64,000 bases of DNA. Origin: Culex pipiens pallens (lineage: Eukaryota; Arthropoda; Insecta; Diptera; Culicidae). The notes under the pieces were generated by a model, which did not search any database, was not told the origin of the DNA, and saw nothing but the letters and a program-made list of their open reading frames with translations. This document shows positions 44,136 to 57,025 of this stretch, one piece after another. The stretch covers positions 120,041,010-120,105,009 of the forward strand of contig NC_068939.1 of assembly GCF_016801865.2 (NCBI RefSeq), in the 5' to 3' direction. The first letter of the stretch is position 1. Each line of letters starts with the position of its first letter. The position numbers and the translations under genes were made by a program.

Positions 44136-45764
44136 TGAGCATGAGCATGAGCATGAGCATGAGAGACCACCCATGGTTGTCCTTCTCCGTTGCTGAACAG
44201 AACCGTAATATCCTTTCAGCACTACTGATCATAGGCTTCGACTATCAAGTGGTATTTCCCATATCAACAGCATGTATGAATGCGCTGAAAAGATAAAACA
44301 CCATGATTTCCAAAACAAGATCAGTTGCGAATAGGTAACAGTCATTGGCCACCAACGGCGCCCGCCATGTCAGTTTGTAGATCTCGATTTTAAGGGACGG
44401 GAATGTTAGTTAGCGCAGGTTGCTACTAGGGCAGCTGATTTACTCTGTGCTTACACCCCACGAGCGCCAGGAACCTGAAAACTTGTTAGTAGGATAGGGT
44501 GTTTGGTCAGGATTCATCATAGAAGATGATGATGCGACCCAAAATCATAGTGTTTGTTGAAAGGTATTATATTTTATTCTCAAGGCAAACAATCGGATGC
44601 TGCGGATGAGACATTTCCCGTTTAACTGCTGTTAAATTTTTTATGAAATGGTTTAATCTTAGACAGCCGGCTGTGGAAAGATAAACCAACTAATATTTAT
44701 TTATAAAATGAGTTGTTAAACGCAATGCTGCAATGATAGCGTAGTCTGATTTTTAATTATATAATCATTTAGTTCATGAATTTGTTACGGAATAGACGCA
44801 ACGAACTCAACCATCAAGTGCCTTCCGATCTTCTTTCTGTTAGCTAGATAAGGTATTGATTTTCGTTGCCTCTCGAGCTTCGATGCTATGGAGAGGGCTT
44901 AACACACCAACAACCGACGTCGAGCCCTCCGAGCTACGGAGCTATGGGAAGGTCTTTTCAACACAAAAAAGACTCGCGCACCACACGACGTTCTTGATAA
45001 ATCAAAATAATTTTGTTGCGCGATAAACCTAACGAACTCGGATCGTTTTAACTATATAAAGAGAACAAAAAAAACTCATCGGCCAACGAACGCGCGAACT
45101 AAAAAAAATGAAAAAGAAGAAGAAGAAGAAGTCCAATCACCCCATGCACACAAACAGCGACACAAAAGAGACGAAAATAACACAAAAAACAGGACTGCAC
45201 TAATGATCAATGAACTCACTTGATTGTTCAAAAATAAAATCGAATTGATTTAAAGTAATTGCCAAAGTGTAGAAACAATTTAAACCGTTAATAGTTTGCG
45301 ACGGCCCGAACACAACGTGGACAATTTTTAAAGGCAGAAATAAATAAAACCAACAAAAAAATACATTAAAACAATAGGATTCACTAAGAAAAGGGCCTAT
45401 ATCTCCCACACATACTTAAAAAATCAAGTAAACACGCAACATGGAACGAACTCACCAGATGATAGTTGATAATCCCCCACTCGCAGAAATTTTTCGCTTT
45501 CATAGATGAAGAAGTTCACCTTCCATCTTTGAAACACAACCGCCACCGATCACTCGCAAACCAACATCACTAAACCAATGAGCCTGCCACCCAACACCCA
45601 GACTCGGTAGTAAACACCACCCACCACCGTTAGAGCACAGCGCCAGCATGTCATCTGTTTACCAACAAACCGCGATGACCCCAAACACTGACGATGCTCT
45701 CTCTCCCTCACTCAAAACGAACAAACGTCACTGGACGGCGGACGCCACTCCTCAGCCGGGCAAC
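44136..45764 (-). mobile_element. Minus-strand retroelement remnant with (GCTCAT)n tail and 22-bp TSD
   Basis: A 22-bp block (ATTGGAAAACTTC...TTTCA) is present at 44114-44135 and 45765-45786. Read on the minus strand, the insert starts GTTGCCCGGCTGAGGAG, has a GC-rich 5' part, AT-rich middle and GC-balanced 3' part, and ends in about four copies of GCTCAT. The long TSD and simple tail indicate target-primed reverse transcription. No ORF over 70 codons remains, so it is a non-coding or internally deleted LINE relative. Confidence 0.75.
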
Positions 45765-47999
45765 ATTGGAAAACTTCAAAGTTTCAATGTTTTAACTCTA
45801 AAACGTTACTGGTCATGGTTTTAAATTGTACTTACATGTAGTAGAATGATATAAAACGATTTACGGAACTGACTTAGCCGGATTAAGCCTTAGTTAAGTG
45901 ACTTAAGTACATTATTTACAAGTTTATATCGAAATATTTTTTAAAAACTCCTTCATTAGGCAATTTTAAGTCTAGGAAGACTAGATTGCATAAAAATAAT
46001 TAAAATGGGGTGACTTTGAGCCAAGGGGTGACATTGTGCCAAATTTTACGTTTGTTTAATAACTAAATAGCTTAACAACAAGCTCGATAAGCTTGAATTG
46101 TAAGGATTACTCGTTGTAAATATTGTTGTCTTCTCCCACAATTTTGAAAAATTCCATAAAAAGTTAAATAAGAACGAAAAAAAAACTACAAAGAATTATT
46201 AGCCTTATTGTTGGACCCTGACAAGAGTTTTAGGACACAAACTACATTGAAAACTTACATCGTCCTTCATATGTAAATATTTATAACTTCAATAACCTAT
46301 ACATATTAGACTATACTTTTTTTCAAATTTTCTTAAGATATGCCAGGCTTGTTAAAAAAGTAGATAAGTGGTTGTGTTTTCACATGAGACAGGCGTAGGT
46401 TTTGTTTTACTGAATATATTATCAGTAAAAGTATTGCTGATCATTAATATGTTTTGATGAATTTCAACGACGATCAAACTGTATCAACAATACATTAATC
46501 AATTATAAAACACAGTTTTATGATGATTAACTGAAATTTTGCAAAATTATAATTGGTTTGAAATATTAATCCTGTGGGAAGTTGTGCCATTAAACTTTTG
46601 CTAATTATAATCATTACACAGGGCAACAAAAATGTTTGAGCTAAATGATAGCTGAAATACTCACTACATTTTATTCGTATTGTTCAAGTTTCTAAACGTT
46701 TAAAAAAAAACAATTTTATTATTAATGCAATGCTACAAACTTGCCACGTCACATAATTGTTTTTCTTTCATTTGTATTCAGAAGGAATCGATTCAGAACT
46801 GGAACATGTGCGCATCATTTTCAAATTTGTCACTTATAAGTGATTTAAAATCAATAGGCCTTTTTAAACATATTAATTTGCGATCTGCGAAGCAATATCA
46901 TCAAATTATTTTTGGGTTTGGGAACATAAATAGACCAAATTAAGCAGTCTACAAACAAATATTGACATAAACTTAATGCTTATCAAAACTATCTTTTTTA
47001 CATTGTCACCCCTTGGCTCAAAGTCACCCCATTTTAATTATTTTTTGTGCAATCTAGTCTTCCTAGACTTAAAAATGCCTAATGAAGGAGTTTTTAAAAA
47101 ATATTTTGATATAAACTTGTAAATAATGTACTTAAGTCACTTAACTAAGGCATAATCCGGCTAAGTCAGTTCCGTAAATCGTTTTATATCATTCTACTAC
47201 ATGTAAGTACAATTTAAAACCATGACCAGTAACGTTTTAGAGTTAAAACATTGAAACTTTGAAGTTTTCCTATGCATTTTTTTTTTTTTTTCAATTCAGT
47301 TTTTATTCATTCAGTTATCAATAAACAATTTGTTTTTCTTATATACCTAAATAGAGTTTTGGAGTTCCTTTCAGCTATGAATTCAAAATTTAATGTCAAT
47401 CCACCCAGCAGGGCAATTTGGCCAAATCAAAAATCTAAGTATGCAGAAGTTATCTACCAAATTGGTACATATGTCTACCTCGAAGGATTTTTAGTCTACC
47501 TCAATAGTTCAATAAGTAGCATTGCCCTGCTGGAAAGATACCTGTTTTCAAGAAAACGACGTCAAATCAACTTCTGAAGTAATACAAAGTAGTCTACCTC
47601 CGTTCTACCTAACGAATCTGCAATCAGATTTTTCCTAAACTTCTTATAAGTAGTACTTCTCTTTATACTTAATTTTCAAAGTACTTTATATATCGATTTT
47701 GACCATGGCATCGTGTTCCTTGGAAAATTCTAGCCCGATTTGACCTATGAAAGTCCAAACTTAAGTTGAAAAATGACGGTTCTGGAGCAAATTAAAGATT
47801 GTTAAAAAATGAGCTACCATGCGTCTCCATCAAACAGAATAATTAAACCTTAAGTTCAATATATCTGCAGTTCTGATTATTCCTAGCATGTAGCAAGTAT
47901 TTCTGCTGCAAAATGATGCCACATAATAATTTTATCAAGTTCTACCCCATAAAGAAATAAAGATAGCTAATGAATACTTAAAGAACGAAAAATGCAAAT

Positions 48000-50780
48000 T
48001 TTAATAAACTTTCAAATAAAAGCAGCCCTGCTTACAATCTGTGGCTCATTCAATGATTAGAGAATGTTGTTCTGATGATTAAGAATAATATTCAGTCATT
48101 CTACCAAATTCTACCTCATTGTAAAATTGTTTTAAATACATTTATTAAGAAATTCCAACAAATTCCTTAAGAAAATTGCAATTTTAATAAAATTTTAAAT
48201 AAAAACTGCTCTGTTGATAATCTGAGGCACATTCAATGATTGGAGAATGTTGTTCTGATGTCTAAGAATAATATTCAGTCATTCTACAAAATTCTACCTC
48301 ATTGTAAAATTGTTTTTAAATACATTTTTTAAGAAATTCCAATAAATTCCTTAAGAAAATTGCAATTTTAATAAAATTTCAAATAAAGCAGCCCTGCTGA
48401 AAATCTGTGGCTCATTCAATGATTGAAGAATGTTTTTCTGATGTCTAAGAATGATATTCAGTCATTCTACCAAATTCTACCTCATTGTAAAATTGTTTTT
48501 AAATACATTTATTAAGAAATTCCAACAAATTCCTTAAGAAAATTTCCATTTCTAATAAAATTTCAAATAAAAGCAGCCTTGCTGACAATCTGTGGCTCAT
48601 TAAATGATTGGAGAATGTTTTTCTGATGTCTTAGAATGATATTCAGTCATTCTACCAAATTCTACCTCATTTTAAAATTGTTTTAAATACATTTTTTATT
48701 AAATTCCAACAAATTCCTTAAGAAAATTGCAATTTTAATAAAATTTCAAATAAAAGCAGCCCTGCTGACAATCTGTGGCTCATTCAATGATTGGAGAATG
48801 TTGTTCTGATGTCTAAGAATGATATTCAGTCATTCTACCAAATTCTACCTCATTGTAAAATTGTTTTTAAAAACATTTTTAAAGAAATTCCAACAAATTT
48901 CTTAAGAAAATTGCAATTTTAATAAAATTTCAAATAAAAGCAGCCTTGCTGACAATCTGTGGCTCATTCAATGATTGGAGACTGTTTTTCTGATGTCTTA
49001 GAATGATATTCAGTCATTCTACCAAATTCTACCTCATTGTAAAATTGTTTTTAAACACATTTTTAAAGAAATTCCAACAAATTTCTTAAGAAAATTGCAA
49101 TTTTAATAAACTTTCAAATAAAAGCAGCCCTGCTGACAATCTGTGGCTCATTCAATGATTGGAGAATGTTGTTTTGATGACTAAGAATAATATTCAGTCA
49201 TTCTACCAAATTCTACCTCATTGTAAAATTGTTTTTAAATACATTTATTAAGAAATTCCAACAAATTCCATAAGAAAATTGCAATTTTAATAAAATTTCA
49301 AATAAAAGCAGCCTTGCTGACAATCTTTGGCTCATTCAATGATTGGAGAATGTTGTTCTGATGTCTAAGAATGATATTCAGTCATTCTACCAAATTCTAC
49401 CTCATTGTAAAATTGTTTTTAAACACATTTTTAAAGAAATTCCAACAAATTTCTTAAGAAAATTGCAATTTTAATAAACTTTCAAATAAAAGCAGCCCTG
49501 CTGACAATCTGTGGCTCATTCAATGATTGGAGAATGTTGTTTTGATGACTAAGAATAATATTTAGTCATTCTACCAAATTCTACCTCATTGTAAAATTGT
49601 TTTTAAATACATTTATTAAGAAATTCCAACAAATTCCATAAGAAAATTGCAATTTTAATAAAATTTCAAATAAAAGCAGCCCTGCTGACAATCTGTGGCT
49701 CATTCAATGATTGGAGAATGTTGTTCTGATGTCTAAGAATGATATTCAGTCATTCTACCAAATTCTACCTCATTGTAAAATTGTTTTTAAAAACATTTTT
49801 AAAGAAATTCCAACAATTTCCTTAAGAAAATTGCAATTTTAATAAAATTTCAAATAAAAGCAGCCTTGCTGACAATCTGTGGCTCATTCAATGATTGGAG
49901 AATGTTTTTCTGATGTCTAAGAATGATATTCAGTCATTCTACCAAATTCTACCTCATTGTAAAATTGTTTTTAAATACATTTATTAAGAAATTCCAACAA
50001 ATTCCATAAGAAAATTGCAATTTAAATAAAATTTCAAATAAAAGCAGCCTTGCTGACAATCTTTGGCTCATTCAATGATTGGAGAATGTTGTTCTGATGT
50101 CTAAGAATGATATTCAGTCATTCTACCAAATTCTACCTCATTGTAAAATTGTTTTTAAAAACATTTTAAAGAAATTCCAACAAATTTCTTAAGAAAATTG
50201 CAATTTTAATAAAATTTCAAATAAAAGCAGCCTTGCTGACAATCTGTGGCTCATTCAATGATTGGAGAATGTTGTTTTGATGACTAAGAATAATATTTAG
50301 TCATTCTACCAAATTCTACCTCATTGTAAAATTGTTTTTAAATACATTTATTAAGAAATTCCAACAAATTCCTTAAGAAAATTGCAATTTAAATAAAATT
50401 TCAAATAAAAGCAGCCTTGCTGACAATCTTTGGCTCATTCAATGATTGGAGAATGTTGTTCTGATGTCTAAGAATGATATTCAGTCATTCTACCAAATTC
50501 TACCTCATTGTAAAATTGTTTTTAAAAACATTTTTAAAGAAATTCCAACAAATTTCTTAAGAAAATTGCAATTTTAATAAAATTTCAAATAAAAGCAGCC
50601 TTGCTGACAATCTTTGGCTCATTCAATGATTGGAGAATGTTGTTCTGATGTCTTAGAATGATATTCAGTCATTCTACCAAATTCCACTTCATTGTAAAAT
50701 TGTTTTAAATACATTTTTTAATAAATTCTAACAAATTCCTTAAGAAAATTGCAATTTAAATAAAATTTCAAATAAAAGCT
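48000..50780 (+). repeat. Left 184-bp array, about 15 units
   Basis: Units carry GCAGCCCTGCTGACAATC, CTCATTCAATGATTGGAGAA, GATATTCAGTCATTCTACCA and CTACCTCATTGTAAAATTG. The same word was placed at 48601, 48784, 48968, 49152 and 49336, a spacing of 183-184 bp. Units differ at scattered positions (GTGGCTCA or GTGCCTCA-like types). Confidence 0.95.
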
Positions 50781-50829
50781 GCCTTGGCTTTAATCTATGA
50801 ATATGAAAATAAATTTGAATCTATTAATA

Positions 50830-53800
50830 AGGTAGAATGACTGAATATCATTCTTAGACATCAGAACAACATTCTCCAATCATTGAATGAGCCACAGATT
50901 GTCAGCAGGGCTGCTTTTATTTGAAAGTTTATTAAAATTGCAATTTTCTTCAGAAATTTGTTGGGATTTATTAAAAAATGTATTCAAAAACAATTTTACA
51001 ATGAGGTAGAATTTGGTAGAATGACTGAATATCATTCTTAGACATCAAAAAAACATTCTCCAATCATTGAATGTGCCTCAGATTATCAACAGAGCAGCTT
51101 TTATTTGAAATTTGATTAAAATTTCAATTTTCTTAAGGAATTTATTGGAATTTCTTAAAAAATGTATTTTAAAACAATTTTACAATGAGGTAGAATTTTG
51201 TAGAATGACTGAATATTATTCTTAGACATCAGAACAACAATCTCCAATCATTGAATGTGCCTCAGATTATCAACAGAGCAGTTTTTATTTAAAATTTTAT
51301 TAAAATTGCAATTTTCTTAAGGAATTTGTTGGAATTTCTTAATAAATTTATTTAAAAACAATTTTACAATGAGGTAGAATTTGGTAGAATGACTGAATAT
51401 CATTCTAAGACATCAGAACAACATTCTCCAATCATTGAATGAGCCAAAGATTGTCAGCAGGGCTGCTTTTATTTGAAATTTTATAAAAATTGCAATTTTC
51501 TTAATGAATTTGTTGGAATTTATTAAAAAATGTATTTAAAACAATTTTACAATGAGGTAGAATTTGGTAGAATGACTGAATATCATTCTAAGACATCAGA
51601 AAAACATTCTCCAATCATTGAATGAGCCACAGATTGTCAGCAGGGCTGCTTTTATTTGAAATTTTATTAAAATTGCAATTTTCTTAAGGAATTTGTTGGA
51701 ATCTCTTAATAAATGTATTTAAAAACAATTTTACAATGAGGTAGAATTTGGTAGAATGACTGAATATCATTCTAAGACATCAGAACAACATTCTCCAATC
51801 ATTGAATGTGCCTCAGATTATCAACAGAGCAGCTTTTATTTGAAATTTGATTAAAATTGCAATTTTCTTAAGGAATTTATTGGAATTTCTTAAAAAATGT
51901 ATTTTAAAACAATTTTACAATGAGGTAGAATTTGGTAGAATGACTGAATATTATTCTTAGACATCAGAACAACAATCTCCAATCATTGAATGTGCCTCAG
52001 ATTATCAACAGAGCAGTTTTCATTTAAAATTTTATTAAAATTGCAATTTTCTTAAGGAATTTGTTGGAATTTCTTAATAAATTTATTTAAAAACAATTTT
52101 ACAATGAGGTAGAATTTGGTAGAATGACTGAATATCATTCTAAGACATCAGAACAACATTCTCCAATCATTGAATGAGCCAAAGATTGTCAGCAGGGCTG
52201 CTTTTATTTGAAATTTTATTAAAATTGCAATTTTCTTAAAGAATTTGTTGGAATTTCTTAATAAATGTATTTAAAAACAATTTTACAATGAGGTAGAATT
52301 TGGTAGAATGACTGAATATCATTCTTAGACATCAGAACAACATTCTCCAATCATTGAATGAGCCAAAGATTGTCAGCAGGGCTGCTTTTATTTGAAAGTT
52401 TATTAAAATTGCAATTTTCTTAAGAAATTTGTTGGAATTTCTTTAAAAATGTGTTTAAAAACAATTTTACAATGAGGTAGAATTTGGTAGAATGACTGAA
52501 TATCATTCTTAGACATCAGAACAACATTCTCCAATCATTGAATGAGCCAAAGATTGTCAGCAAGGCTGCTTTTATTTGAAATTTTATTTAAATTGCAATT
52601 TTCTTAAGGAATTTGTTGGAATTTCTTTAAAAATGTGTTTAAAACAATTTTACAATGAGGTAGAATTTGGTAGAATGACTGAATATCATTCTTAGACATC
52701 AGAACAACATTCTCCAATCATTGAATGAGCCAAAGATTGTCAGCAAGGCTGCTTTTATTTGAAATTTTATTAAAATTGCAATTTTCTTAAGGAATTTGTT
52801 GGAATTTCTTTAAAAATGTTTTTAAAAACAATTTTACAATGAGGTAGAATTTGGTAGAATGACTGAATATCATTCTTAGACATCAGAACAACATTCTCCA
52901 ATCATTGAATGAGCCACAGATTGTCAGCAGGGCTGCTTTTATTTGAAATTTTATTAAAATTGCAATTTTCTTAAGGAATTTGTTGGAATTTATTAAAAAA
53001 TGTATTTAAAACAATTTTACAATGAGGTAGAATTTGGTAGAATGACTGAATATCATTCTTAGACATCAGAAAAACATTCTCCAATCATTGAATGAGCCAC
53101 AGATTGTCAGCAGGGCTGCTTTTATTTGAAAGTTTATTAAAATTGCAATTTTCTTAAGAAATTTGTTGGAATTTCTTTAAAAATGTGTTTAAAAACAATT
53201 TTACAATGAGGTAGAATTTGGTAGAATGACTGAATATTATTCTTAGTCATCAAAACAACATTCTCCAATCATTGAATGAAACACAGATTGTCAGCAAGGC
53301 TGCTTTTATTTGAAATTTTATTAAAATTGCAATTTTCTTAAGAAATTTGTTGGAATTTCTTTAAAAATGTTTTTAAAAACAATTTTACAATGAGGTAGAA
53401 TTTGGTAGAATGACTGAATATCATTCTAAGACATCAGAACAACATTCTCCAATCATTGAATGAGCCACAGATTGTCAGCAGGGCTGCTTTTATTTGAAAT
53501 TTTATTAAAATTGCAATTTTCTTAAGGAATTTGTTGGAATTTCTTAATAAATGTATTTAAAAACAATTTTACAATGAGGTAGAATTTGGTAGAATGACTG
53601 AATATCATTCTAAGACATCAGAACAACATTCTCCAATCATTGAATGAGCCAAAGATTGTCAGCAGGGCTGCTTTTATTTGAAAGTTTATTAAAATTGCAA
53701 TTTTCTTATGGAATTTGTTGGAATTTCTTAATAAATGTATTTAAAAACAATTTTACAATGAGGTAGAATTTGGTAGAATGACTGAATATTATTCTTAGTC

Positions 53801-54800
53801 ATCAAAACAACATTCTCCAATCATTGAATGAGCCACAGATTGTCAGCAGGGCTGCTTTTATTTGAAATTTTATTAAAATTGCAATTTTCTTAAGAAATTT
53901 GTTGGAATTTCTTTAAAAATGTTTTTAAAAACAATTTTACAATGAGGTAGAATTTGGTAGAATGACTGAATATCATTCTTAGACATCAGAACAACATTCT
54001 CCAATCATTGAATGAGCCACAGATTGTCAGCAGGGCTGCTTTTATTTGAAATTTTATTAAAATTGCAATTTTCTTAAGGAATTTGTTGGAATTTATTAAA
54101 AAATGTATTTAAAACAATTTTACAATGAGGTAGAATTTGGTAGAATGACTGAATATCATTCTAAGACATCAGAAAAACATTCTCCAATCATTTAATGAGC
54201 CACAGATTGTCAGCAAGGCTGCTTTTATTTGAAATTTTATTAGAAATGGAAATTTTCTTAAGGAATTTGTTGGAATTTCTTAATAAATGTATTTAAAAAC
54301 AATTTTACAATGAGGTAGAATTTGGTAGAATGACTGAATATCATTCTTAGACATCAGAAAAACATTCTCCAATCATTGAATGAGCCACAGATTTTCAGCA
54401 GGGCTGCTTTATTTGAAATTTTATTAAAATTGCAATTTTCTTAAGGAATTTATTGGAATTTCTTAAAAAATGTGTTTAAAAACAATTTTACAATGAGGTA
54501 GAATTTGGTAGAATGACTGAATATTATTCTTAGACATCAGAACAACATTCTCCAATCATTGAATGTGCCTCAGATTATCAACAGAGCAGTTTTTATTTAA
54601 AATTTTATTAAAATTGCAATTTTCTTAAGGAATTTGTTGGAATTTCTTAATAAATGTATTTAAAAACAATTTTACAATGAGGTAGAATTTGGTAGAATGA
54701 CTGAATATTATTCTTAGTCATCAGAACAACATTCTCCAATCATTGAATGAGCCACAGATTGTCAGCAGGGCTGCTTTTATTTGAAAGTTTATTAAAATTT
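50830..54800 (-). repeat. Right 184-bp array, about 21-22 units, inverted
   Basis: These are the same units in reverse orientation (GGTAGAATGACTGAATATCA, CCAATCATTGAATGAGCC). A variant with GTGCCTCAGATTATCAAC occurs in pairs near 51070/51255 and again near 51810/51995. That gives a higher-order repeat of about 740 bp (four units). The arm has about six more units than the left arm. Confidence 0.95.
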
Positions 54801-55574
54801 CCATTTGTCGTTCTTTAAGTATTCATTAGCTATCTTTATTTCTTTATGGGGTAGAACTTGATAAAATTATTATGTGGCATCATTTTGCAGCAGAAATACT
54901 TGCTACATGCTAGGAATAATCAGAACTGCAGATATATTGAACTTAAGGTTTAATTATTCTGTTTGATGGAGACGCATGGTAGCTCATTTTTTAACAATCT
55001 TTAATTTGCTCCAGAACCGTCATTTTTCAACTTAAGTATGGACTTTCATAGGTCAAATCGGGCTAGAATTTTCCAAGGAACACGATGCCATGGTCAAAAT
55101 CGATATATAAAGTACTTTGAAAATTAAGTATAAAGAGAAGTACTACTTATAAGAAGTTTAGGAAAAATCTGATTGCAGATTCGTTAGGTAGAACGGAGGT
55201 AGACTACTTTGTATTACTTCAGAAGTTGATTTGACGTCGTTTTCTTGAAAACAGGTATCTTTCCAGCAGGGCAATGCTACTTATTGAACTATTGAGGTAG
55301 ACTAAAAATCCTTCGAGGTAGACATATGTACCAATTTGGTAGATAACTTCTGCATACTTGGATTTTTGATTTGGTCAAATTGCCCTGCTGGGTGGATTGA
55401 CATCAAAATTTACACTTAGTGATACTATTAGAACTAGCAAAAGGGTTTAATCCAGAGTAGGAAAAATTTCAACAAAAAAAAAACTACTACAATTGTTATA
55501 GAAAGGGGGATAGAAAAAGGAAAACTTAAAAACTAGATCACAGGTGATTGATGTCTTTTGACGTCGAATGCAGC

Positions 55575-56700
55575 TCACGGGTGGTAGATGTATTTCATCA
55601 TTAGCTCGCTAAGAGCCAGGAATTGTTCCGCCTTGTTCCGGCAGGTTCGAAAGCGGGTCATCATCTCACCAGCCAGGGAGAAGAACTCTGGCAAGGTGAA
55701 TAGATTTTCGCCGGTGACGGCATATTGTTCTGCAGCAGTGCCACTCCCAGCAGCAGTCACACTTGCGTACGAGCGACCCCACCCTGGTGGAACCGTTGGT
55801 TTAGGTACAGGCGTAGCTCTCGTAGACTGCAGAGGTTGCTTCGATGCAGCAGATTTCTGCTTCTTTTTCTCTTGCTCCTCGATGTAGTTTTTCCTTGCGG
55901 CACACCCACGATAGTTTGCCGTGTGGTTACCTTGGCAGTTGGCACACTTCACAAGGGACTTATGTTTTTGAGTGTTGTCGTTATCGCCCAAGCTCGTCTT
56001 GCGGGGCAAAGTACACCTCTCGGTAAAGTGTTCTTCGCCGCACTTCACACACTTTGGTGGCAGGTTACAGTGGCGAGAACCGTGGCCAAAGCGCTGGCAA
56101 CGATGACATTGTGCTGTATCAGCCGGATTCTTGGAGTAGAATCTCCAGGTAACCCAGAATCCGTCCAGAGTCTTGTTCCGTCGAAGGTCCTGAATTTTTA
56201 CAGCACCACGATCAAAGTACAACAGGTACAACACATGAGTACCTGTAACCGTAGTCGTACGCGAGAGCACTTTGATGTCTCGCGGATGCACACCAACGTC
56301 AGCAAGGTGTTGGGTCAGATCTTCAATTGATCGATCTTGATAGCCTTGCAAAACGATTTTTACAGGAACATTTTGAGCAAGGTCAAACGTATAAAATTTC
56401 ACATTGTGCAATTTCAGGACCATTTGCACTTTATCGAAATTCTTCTTGCTCAAAGTAATGACCTGCACTGCAGTCTTACCAATCTTCAAGCTGTATTCTT
56501 GCCCTTCCAATAGCTCGTCCACGCTGTCGGCTATTGTGTCGATGACGAATATCGGCGGAGGTCTTTTTTCCTTCGCCGCCGTAGTAGTAGCGCCGCTACG
56601 TTTCTTCGACTTGCTTGTTGAGCCGTCGTCGTCGTCACCGTCATCAACGCTGCTGATGCTGATGTCGTCATTGTCATGAGCGGAGTGTACGTGTCTCTCG
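55575..56700 (-). pseudogene. LINE ORF1, C-terminal part (zinc knuckles)
   Basis: From about 56700 the frame reads through PPPIFVIDTIADSVDELLEG to the pre-knuckle domain (HLADVGVHPRDIKVLSRTTT). Knuckles CHRCQRFGHGSRHC, CVKCGEEHFTERC and CANCQGNHTANYRGC follow. The C terminus ends LSELMMKYIYHP and stops at 55577-55575. The first in-frame ATG is 56522, but homology extends upstream, so this is the continuation of the ORF1 that begins at 57025, joined through a frameshift. It binds element RNA. Confidence 0.85.
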
Positions 56701-57025
56701 CAGGGATGTTTACAGTTGTGGATTGCTGCGTTCCAGAATTACTGCCGGAAGGTACCTGGTTCTTCTGGCCACTTTTGCTCAACATGCCTCTCGTACGAAC
56801 GGGGCTACGTATCGGTACAATTGGACGGATGTTGGTGTTGGCATGGAGCAGATTAGAGTTGATTCCATCTTGGCCCGCTGGTGAGGTTAGGATGGCGGCG
56901 TTGTTCGTCTTGGCACCTTTTATCACGCGGCCAGTTGAAGTGCTTCGGGACTGCCTCGAGGCCACACTCGAGTTCCCGCGTCCCCGGCCGGGTTTAGGCA
57001 TCCCGGGGGAGATGTTCGCGGACAA
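56531..57025 (-). pseudogene. LINE ORF1, N-terminal part, ends in frameshift
   Basis: ATG 57025 (MSANISPGMPKPGRGRGNSS) opens a basic, Ser/Thr-rich head, as in Jockey ORF1. Past RDTYTP (about 56690) the residues become implausible, with an RRRRKK run and early stop at 56531, while the neighbouring frame carries the conserved part. A one-base frameshift near 56680-56700 is inferred. Confidence 0.78.

Larger units (their letters stand above)
47393..55403. mobile_element. 8.0 kb FB-like foldback element with opposed 184-bp repeat arrays
   Basis: Ends are ATGTCAATCCACCCAGCAGG and its inverted copy. CAAAATTTA flanks both (47384-47392 and 55404-55412), a 9-bp TSD. Each arm is about 600 bp of unique sequence followed by a tandem array. 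The arrays face each other around a short centre near 50780-50830. There is no transposase and no ORF over about 100 codons. Long inverted repeats made of internal tandem repeats with 9-bp TSDs recall Drosophila FB elements (Mutator-related); that link is by structure only. Confidence 0.85.

Noticed and set aside
48000..54800. CRISPR-like regular repeats
   Set aside because: Units are contiguous 184-bp tandem repeats with no spacers, in a eukaryotic foldback element.
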